Assembly (NCBI RefSeq): GCF_900142195.1
Contig: NZ_FRAB01000020.1
Location: 44,824 to 108,823 of the forward strand
Reading direction: 5' to 3'
Length of the DNA stretch: 64,000 bases
Origin: Paraburkholderia terricola
GTDB lineage: Bacteria; Pseudomonadota; Gammaproteobacteria; Burkholderiales; Burkholderiaceae
Shown here: in pieces, positions 58,811 through 64,000 of the stretch
Numbering within the stretch: position 1 is the first letter of the stretch
How the letters are laid out: each line of letters opens with the position of its first letter
Notes under the pieces: model-generated
What the model was told of the DNA's origin: nothing
Database searches by the model: none
The model's input: the letters and a program-made list of their open reading frames with translations, nothing else
Program-made: the position numbers and the translations under genes

Positions 58811-59653
58811 TTACGCGCTGGCTTGCACCGTCGAGCTTTGCGGCGCTGCGGCAACGCTCGCCGCACCGGCCTTGCCGCTAGCGGCGGTTTTGGGCGCCTT
58901 GCCTGCTGCCCTGGCCGACCGCTTCGTGGCTGCTTTGGTTGCGGTGAGCTTCTTCGCGGCGGGTTTGACGGCGCGTTTTTTTACCGCGACTTTCCGGGTT
59001 GCCGAGGTTGCCGAAGTTGCCTTCTTTGCCGCGGTCTTTCTCGAAGCGACAGCCTTCTTTGCCGCGGCTTTCTTGCTCGCTGCGCCGCTGGCGGCCGCCG
59101 ATTTCGGTTTGCTTGCGTCGCTCGCCGCCGTTGCACCACCGATCAGGAATTTGCTGCGGTCCTTGACGGTTGCCAGCCATGCAGGCGCCGGGCCACGTCC
59201 GCTCCAGGTAGCGCCGGTTTTCGGGTTCAGATACTTGGGAGGTTGCGCGCCTTTTGGCTGACCTTTGCCGCGCTTCGCGCGAGTGACCGGGCTCTTGACC
59301 GCGGAAGTGGATTCGCTCGCGCCCTCGACCAGGAATTGAGTACGGTCTTTCACGCCGGAGATCCAGCCCGGTGCGCGGCCGTGGCCGGTCCAGGTCGCAC
59401 CGGTCTTGGGGTCGCGGTACTTCGGCTTGCCCGAGACGGCGGCTTTTGCCTTGCCGTTTCCTGCATGTCCATTCAGCGCTTTCGCGGCGCGCCTCGCTTT
59501 CGCGCCCGCTTCGATATCGGCGGTAGTCAGGCCGTGCTTGAGCATCAGGTCGCGAATCTGGTCGACTGCGATTTGTGCTTTCCTGGCAATAAGGACATCG
59601 GCTTGCGCCTGGAGCTTCCTTAGCTTCGCCTGGATTTGATCTAACGTGGGCAT
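58811..59653 (-). CDS. H-NS-family nucleoid protein with two DNA-binding motifs and histone-H1-like tail
   Basis: A 280-residue nucleoid protein. Residues 1-60 are the oligomerising helix region of beta-proteobacterial H-NS proteins (QIQAKLRKLQAQADVLIARK). Two H-NS DNA-binding motifs follow: PKYRDPKTGATWTGHGRAP at 77-96 and PKYLNPKTGATWSGRGPAP at 139-157. Residues 180-280 form a Lys/Ala/Ser-rich tail like histone H1 (KKAAAKKAVASRKTAAKKA). Ordinary family members are about 100 residues with one motif. It should bind and possibly bridge AT-rich DNA; the tail would add sequence-independent binding. The ribosome-binding site AAGGAG is excellent. Confidence 0.88.
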   Translation of the reverse strand: MPTLDQIQAKLRKLQAQADVLIARKAQIAVDQIRDLMLKHGLTTADIEAGAKARRAAKALNGHAGNGKAKAAVSGKPKYRDPKTGATWTGHGRAPGWISGVKDRTQFLVEGASESTSAVKSPVTRAKRGKGQPKGAQPPKYLNPKTGATWSGRGPAPAWLATVKDRSKFLIGGATAASDASKPKSAAASGAASKKAAAKKAVASRKTAAKKATSATSATRKVAVKKRAVKPAAKKLTATKAATKRSARAAGKAPKTAASGKAGAASVAAAPQSSTVQASA

Positions 59654-59864
59654 TTGATTGCTCCTTATGTGGTAATCGATCGAACTATGCCACGAATGGC
59701 GAGAGAAAGGCAGATCCTGCGACTATAAAGACACACGTCTTAATCGATTACGCATTGGGTGCAGTGCGAATCTTTCGAGCTCACTACGAAATCGCCGCAT
59801 TGATTTTGTCTTTCCCGTGTCTTTCCTCCCGTGCCTTCTTCTCCTTTCCAATTCTTCGACCCAC

Positions 59865-60203
59865 TTACGTCGGCGTAAAAACGACGGCCTGGCGATCGGC
59901 GATGTACCTCACGCTACGCATGAAGCGGTACTGCTGATCGTCGGCGGTTATCCGGTTGAGTCCGAGGCGCGTCAACGCCAGCATCTCATCGGCCTGGAAA
60001 GCGGCCACGACGCCGTGGTCCGTCAGGTCCTCCAATGCGCCGGACGGATCGCCGACATAAACGCTGCGCACCTGCGTGCCGATCCGCATGAGGATCACAC
60101 TTTCGCCTTCGTCGAGCGCCAGTTCGAGATAGCGCGCAAGTATTCGCAACGATTCCGGCGTGCAAGCCTGGGGCTGATAGATCACAGCATTCGAGCGCGT
60201 CAT
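59865..60203 (-). CDS. hypothetical protein
   Basis: A 112-residue soluble protein without a recognised family. It is helix- and strand-balanced (ESLRILARYLELALDEGESVILMRIGTQVRSVYVG), and coding bias is normal. The start at 60203 is preceded by GGGGA at good spacing; an ATG two codons earlier sits inside that site. It is upstream of, and on the same strand as, the H-NS-like gene, 211 bp away, and probably separately transcribed. Confidence 0.65.
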   Translation of the reverse strand: MTRSNAVIYQPQACTPESLRILARYLELALDEGESVILMRIGTQVRSVYVGDPSGALEDLTDHGVVAAFQADEMLALTRLGLNRITADDQQYRFMRSVRYIADRQAVVFTPT

Positions 60204-60503
60204 TTGCATTCCCCGTCACCCACATGAAAGAACCCGCCCGCCACCCGGCGGCAATAGCCGCTTCTACTATAGGCAAGCATTCGGAGATTCACAGGGCCAT
60301 AGTACTTTTTTTATTGTTTCGATGGGCCCGCGCGGGGAAAGAACTGAAAGAAACGCTATCGGAAGGAGAAACCGGCCGCCCGGCGGCGACGGATTTCGCG
60401 CGCCGGAAACGCCTTAAACCCAAAGAACCCGATGTAAGAGCAGACGGCGCAATATCAGCAAGCGAGACTCAATAGCCGAATAACCGGACGCCGCCGGCGG
60501 CGT
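60204..60503. other. intergenic region between the hypothetical and DUF6765 genes
   Basis: About 300 bases. I see no gene, repeat or clear promoter; an 83-codon frame on the plus strand has no supporting feature. Confidence 0.45.
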
Positions 60504-61577
60504 TTACGCGATCCGTAGTCCGTGATCCGGCAGAATCTCTTGAGTGGTCACGAAGCGATGTTGTTTGACTGCGTCGTGAAATAACCGGTAATCGCTTTTC
60601 TCGAACGCTGCCGTCCAGCGAGGGCGCTCGCCGGTATCATCGTGCGATTTCAAGCCAGTGGCTTTGTATTTCCACGAGCCGGGGCCCTTGGGCACATAGT
60701 TCGGAATCGACTCCTTCAGGCCGGGAATGGCGCCGGCTTCCACCGCCGCGCAAATGGTCAACAAGCGTTCGTTGTCGTCCCCATGCCGGTTGGTGTCGAG
60801 CAGGCGCGTGAGCGCCTCTTTCACGTCATGCGGCAGGCCGGGCTGCGTGTCGAAATCTTCCCGGCCCGCTACATGGGCACGCACCGCGCGGCAACTCATT
60901 TCAGCCGCCTGCATGAACTCCGGCAAATTGTGTCTTTCAACGCGAATGTTCCTGCCGTCGACGTAATGCCATTTTGCCCACGGCTGGTCAGGATAGTGCA
61001 AGGCCGCGCCGTGACCGACAGGCAGCGCGATCGTCAGCACGTCCTCCTCGATATGCTCGATCAGATGCCGAGTGGCGCGGCCCAGGCGGGCAAGCCAGCC
61101 TTCGTGCGTGCAATCTTCCGCTACCAGCGAACTCACCCGGTTCGCCGGACTTTCGATGCCCGCGAAGCCCTGATGCGCCCAGGTATCGACATACGTGTGA
61201 AGCGTCACACCGAGTCGATGTAAACCCGTATCGGCGTCTCGCTGCCGGATCGCGCGCCGCACTACCTCGCGCGCGATTGCGCTGTCCGGCCGGCACACGG
61301 CTTTTTCGTGCAGCGTTTCTCCTTCACCGGCCGGCAGAAAATGAAACGGCGTCCATACCAGCCGGTTCTGGTCGTCCTCGGTATTGGCGTAGTCGAATAA
61401 CCTGTGCGCAGTGGCAAAACGCTCGAAGGTCTCGCCGCCCGCAAAGCGCAGTATTCCCGTGGTGGTGGCGTCGTCGACATACTGGCACGCGTGCGCCACC
61501 GTGAGCGCCTCGCGAGCCGTCATGCCGCCAACACGGGCGACGATGTAGACCACCCCATAGTGAAAGTCGATATTCAT
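60504..61577 (-). CDS. DUF6765-family protein, possible metal-dependent hydrolase fold
   Basis: A 357-residue soluble protein resembling family DUF6765. It begins MNIDFHYGVVYIVARVGGM and has a His/Asp-rich helix RLGVTLHTYVDTWAHQGF near residue 130, reminiscent of the His-Asp-His ligands of zinc-dependent phospholipase C/S1-P1 nuclease folds. Further His residues occur in HYPDQPWAKWHYVDGRN. No catalytic activity is known for the family. The start at 61577 follows AGGAG by nine bases; the open frame extends to 61808 but the extension is low-quality sequence. It appears monocistronic. Confidence 0.7.
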   Translation of the reverse strand: MNIDFHYGVVYIVARVGGMTAREALTVAHACQYVDDATTTGILRFAGGETFERFATAHRLFDYANTEDDQNRLVWTPFHFLPAGEGETLHEKAVCRPDSAIAREVVRRAIRQRDADTGLHRLGVTLHTYVDTWAHQGFAGIESPANRVSSLVAEDCTHEGWLARLGRATRHLIEHIEEDVLTIALPVGHGAALHYPDQPWAKWHYVDGRNIRVERHNLPEFMQAAEMSCRAVRAHVAGREDFDTQPGLPHDVKEALTRLLDTNRHGDDNERLLTICAAVEAGAIPGLKESIPNYVPKGPGSWKYKATGLKSHDDTGERPRWTAAFEKSDYRLFHDAVKQHRFVTTQEILPDHGLRIA

Positions 61578-61931
61578 GACGGGCGCTCCTGAAGCGCGGG
61601 GAATGACAGCGGGGTTTATCGGCTGCGCGGTGAGCCGCGCTGGAGCGGCGGCGCATGAGCATGAGCACGTAGTAAACGACCGGGCGCGGCGGGTCTTTAA
61701 AGAACTCGCCGCCGATGCCTCTCCAGACGCTGAACGCCTCTTCTCTCGCATGAACGAGAAGACTCGCGACAAACGGACATTGAATGACCGGCGTTTATCT
61801 TCTTGCACGGTCCGTTTGCTTGATCACGTTTTCTTTCTTGCAGGCATTCGTCATGCGAAACGTCATGCAAAACGGTATTGTCGACGCTTTTCGCGCTTGC
61901 CGGATCAAAACGCCCAGACGGTCTTTTCCAA
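61578..61931. other. intergenic region upstream of the DUF6765 gene
   Basis: About 350 bases up to the FKBP terminator. It contains a short imperfect tandem repeat, CGTCATGCGAAA followed by CGTCATGCAAAA (61849-61872). No gene was recognised. Confidence 0.45.
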
Positions 61932-61935
61932 CAAA

Positions 61936-61966
61936 AAGCCCCGCTGCGATCTTCACAGCGGGGCTT
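61936..61966 (-). terminator. rho-independent terminator of the FKBP isomerase gene
   Basis: An 11-bp perfect stem (AAGCCCCGCTG / CAGCGGGGCTT) with a 9-base loop continues into TTTTTG on the minus strand. It begins 22 bp after the isomerase stop. Confidence 0.85.
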
Positions 61967-61988
61967 GTTCCTTGCGCGTTGCGCGCTT

Positions 61989-62402
61989 TTACTTTTCGAT
62001 GCCGACCAGTTCGACTTCGAAAGTCAGATCGCTGTTCGGCGGAATCGGACCGACGCCGCGTTCACCGTAAGCGGTCGCCGCCGGGCAGGTCAGCTTGGCC
62101 TTGCCGCCGACCTTCATCTTCTGCACGCCTTGCGTCCAGCACGGAATCACGCGATTGAGCGGAAACGTTGCGGGGCCGCCGTGCTTCGCGGAGCTGTCGA
62201 ACTCGGTGCCGTTGGCGAGCGTGCCACGGTAGCTGACCTTCACGACCGAGTCGGCGGCCGGCTGCGCGCCCGTGCCCTGCGTGAGATGTTCGACGACCAC
62301 GCCGGAAGGCAATTTCTCGGTGGTGGGAGCAGCGGCCATTGCCGTGGAAGAAAGAACAGCCGCGGCAACCAGGGCACCGACAGATTTCAAGGCGAATTTC
62401 AA
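61989..62402 (-). CDS. exported FKBP-type peptidyl-prolyl cis-trans isomerase, TTG start
   Basis: A 137-residue FKBP protein with a signal peptide (cleavage near STAMA-AAPTT), hence a periplasmic proline isomerase and folding helper. The FKBP core includes VVKVSYRGTLANGTEFDSS, FPLNRVIPCWTQGVQKMKVGGKAKLTCPAATAYGERG, and IPPNSDLTFEVELVGIE, with the aromatic pocket residues Tyr, Phe, Trp and Tyr conserved. No ATG exists at the N-terminus; the start is TTG (62402-62400) with GGAG eight bases upstream, a weak start codon that may limit expression. A good terminator follows. Confidence 0.9.
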   Translation of the reverse strand: MKFALKSVGALVAAAVLSSTAMAAAPTTEKLPSGVVVEHLTQGTGAQPAADSVVKVSYRGTLANGTEFDSSAKHGGPATFPLNRVIPCWTQGVQKMKVGGKAKLTCPAATAYGERGVGPIPPNSDLTFEVELVGIEK

Positions 62403-62590
62403 AGCGAGTCTCCAGGTGGAAAGTGCGGGTCATTGTAGCGGATGACATGTTGCCCAGCGCCGCGCGGCGACGCAAGCAATCACACATCCCGTTGCAATTG
62501 AACGCCGCGGAAGTGGCACGAAGAATGCTGACTCGCTCGCATGCGATTCATACGGCGTTCGGGACGGCTCTCTTCACGTGCGGATAACAC

Positions 62591-63880
62591 ATGACCACTG
62601 ACAACATGGAACCGGAACTCGTCGTCGAGGACCGCGCCGAGCGTTCGTGGATGAGGCGGCTCGGCCCGGGCCTCATCACCGGCGCCGCGGACGACGACCC
62701 CAGCGGCATCGGCACCTACTCGCAAGCCGGCGCGCAATTCGGCTACGGGTTGTTATGGACGCTGCTGATCACCTACCCGCTCATGGCGTCGATCCAGTTG
62801 GTCTGCGCGAGGATGGGACGCGTGACGGGCAGTGGGCTCGCCACGAACCTGCGCCGCCACTACCCTGCCCCGCTGTTATATCTCGCGGTACTGATCCTGC
62901 TGACCGCGAACATCATCAACATCGCCGCCGACCTCGCGGCAATGGCAGCAGCCGCGACACTGGTGATAGGCGGGCCGGTTCAACTGTATGTCGCGTTGTT
63001 CGGCACGGTGTCCTTGTTGATGCAGGTCTTCATTTCGTACGAGCGTTACTCCGGCATTCTGAAGTGGCTGACGCTCGTGCTGTTCGCCTACGTCGCGATC
63101 GTTTTCGTGATTCCGATCGACTGGAAGACGGTCGGCCTGAGCATCGTCAAGCCGCCGATCCAATGGTCCGGCGACTATCTCACCACCGTGATCGCGGTAC
63201 TCGGCACCACGATCAGCCCTTACCTGTTCTTCTGGCAGGCCTCGCAGGAAGTCGAGGAGATTCGCTCGGAGCCCGCACAGCGTCCGCTATTGCGCGCGCC
63301 GATGCAGGCGTCGGTGCAACTGAAGCGGATCAACCTGGACACATGGGTCGGCATGGCCGTTTCGAATGGCGTGGCGTTCTTCATCATGCTGGCGGCGGCC
63401 GCCACGCTGAACGTGCATCACGTCGAGGTGAAAACGACCGCCGACGCCGCCACTGCGCTCAAGCCGATCGCCGGCGATCTGGCCTTCGCGCTATTCAGTG
63501 TCGGGATCATCGGCACGGGTCTGCTGGCTTTGCCGGTACTCGCGGGGTCCGCCGCCTACGCGGCAGCGGGCACGATGCGATGGAAGAACAGCCTCGCTTT
63601 GCAGGTGAATCTGGCGAAACAGTTCTACGGCGTGATCGCCTTGGCGATTCTCGGCGGCATCGCGCTCACGTTCATGCATCTCGATCCGATCAAGGCGTTG
63701 TACTGGAGCGCGGTGATCAACGGAATCGCGGCCGTGCCGATCATGGCCCTGGTGATGTTGATGGCGGGCAGCAGCAAGGTGATGGGGCAATTCGCGGTGA
63801 CCGGCTGGTTGCGCTGGATGGGGTGGACCGCGACCGTCGCAATGGCGCTGGCCGCGCTCGGCGTTGTGTGGCCGGATTGA
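62591..63880 (+). CDS. NRAMP-family metal transporter with atypical motifs
   Basis: A 429-residue membrane transporter of the NRAMP/MntH family with about eleven hydrophobic helices. The helix-1 motif that is DPGN in typical NRAMPs reads DDDPSGIGTYSQAGAQFGYG here. In helix 6 the metal-binding MPH motif is replaced by GTTISPYLFFWQASQEVEEI. Such replacement is known in NRAMP-related transporters with changed ion choice, for example magnesium or aluminium, so manganese/iron import should not be assumed. The sequence ends cleanly, and no regulator is adjacent. A 9-bp tandem repeat lies 23 bp after the stop. Confidence 0.87.
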   Translation: MTTDNMEPELVVEDRAERSWMRRLGPGLITGAADDDPSGIGTYSQAGAQFGYGLLWTLLITYPLMASIQLVCARMGRVTGSGLATNLRRHYPAPLLYLAVLILLTANIINIAADLAAMAAAATLVIGGPVQLYVALFGTVSLLMQVFISYERYSGILKWLTLVLFAYVAIVFVIPIDWKTVGLSIVKPPIQWSGDYLTTVIAVLGTTISPYLFFWQASQEVEEIRSEPAQRPLLRAPMQASVQLKRINLDTWVGMAVSNGVAFFIMLAAAATLNVHHVEVKTTADAATALKPIAGDLAFALFSVGIIGTGLLALPVLAGSAAYAAAGTMRWKNSLALQVNLAKQFYGVIALAILGGIALTFMHLDPIKALYWSAVINGIAAVPIMALVMLMAGSSKVMGQFAVTGWLRWMGWTATVAMALAALGVVWPD

Positions 63881-63903
63881 CTCGGTGCGGTTTGGTCGCC
63901 GCG

Positions 63904-64000
63904 TTGGGCTCGTTGGGCTTGTTGGGCTTGTTGGGCTTGTTGGGCTCGTTGGGCTTGTTGGGCTTGTTGGGCTTGTTGGGCTTGTTGGGCTTGTTGGGCT
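63904..64000 (+). repeat. 9-bp tandem repeat, (TTGGGCTYG)n, continuing past the window end
   Basis: Ten full units and seven bases of TTGGGCTTG, with TTGGGCTCG at units 1 and 5, run to the last base. The unit is a multiple of three, so it could be coding on either strand (Leu-Gly-Leu on plus, Gln-Ala-Gln on minus), but no gene reaching into it is visible here. It is a likely variable-number locus. Confidence 0.9.

Overview
The window looks like a chromosomal stretch of a Paraburkholderia-type betaproteobacterium (Burkholderiales). The base composition is GC-rich, with third-position GC bias and long antisense shadow frames. The gene content fits that group: NAD-glutamate dehydrogenase, DUF4148 protein, H-NS with TWxGxG motifs, DUF3348/DUF802/OmpA/DUF2894 cluster, MctP/DUF3311 and an orphan VgrG island. 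No rRNA, tRNA, CRISPR array, transposase or integrase was seen. The species is an inference.

Layout. 1-2694 and up to 3725 (minus strand): 5' part of an NAD-glutamate dehydrogenase, an alpha/beta hydrolase and an M14 peptidase. 3833-6791: phosphonate-type ABC importer phnCDE behind a Pho-box-like site. 6844-9897: MocR regulator divergent from gabT, followed by what looks like an 18-codon remnant of gabD and a terminator. 9983-11624: small ABM monooxygenase and a split chromate transporter. 11621-15637: AtuA-like large and small proteins plus a CitMHS transporter, divergent from a LysR regulator. 15672-21123: type VI secretion module vgrG - DUF4123 adaptor - DUF3304 lipoprotein - Tle1/DUF2235 lipase. 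21580-21906: DUF4148 protein. 22018-27951: complete carnitine module cdhR / caiX-cdhC-cdhA-cdhB-hocS. 28103-31069: a thioesterase, then a 7TM histidine kinase with a response regulator that has no DNA-binding domain.

31494-42356 is a sulfone/sulfonate sulfur-scavenging region: sfnB, sfnR (sigma-54 activator), msuE and sfnG, with -24/-12 promoter candidates in front of sfnB and msuE. It is followed by a truncated acyl-CoA-ligase-like protein and a five-gene branched-chain-type ABC importer. 42507-43718 is an MFS transporter. 43715-48158 is a four-gene operon (DUF3348, a 785-residue MotA/ExbB-like coiled-coil protein, an OmpA/MotB-like partner, DUF2894) that resembles an ion-driven motor of unknown task; this is the best candidate here for an undescribed system. 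48413-49219 encodes a membrane-anchored low-complexity protein with an in-frame (CAGTCG)12 repeat.

49248-52676: nitronate-monooxygenase-like protein, LysR, an SDR lacking the canonical catalytic Tyr, and a tautomerase. 52745-56693: mctP with its DUF3311 partner, divergent from a cache-domain histidine kinase and NarL-type regulator, with CTACGTA repeats between them. 56750-60203: BON protein, DUF72 protein, two unknown small proteins and an unusual H-NS with two DNA-binding motifs and a histone-H1-like tail. 60504-63880: DUF6765 protein, FKBP isomerase with a TTG start, and an atypical NRAMP transporter. The window ends inside a 9-bp tandem repeat.

The genes are mainly nutrient-acquisition modules (phosphonate, GABA, carnitine, organosulfur, short monocarboxylates), each paired with its own regulator, interspersed with a competition module (T6SS) and cell-envelope functions. 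Start sites were chosen by ribosome-binding site, family length and overlap with neighbours. Family names rest on motif recognition, not on database searches.
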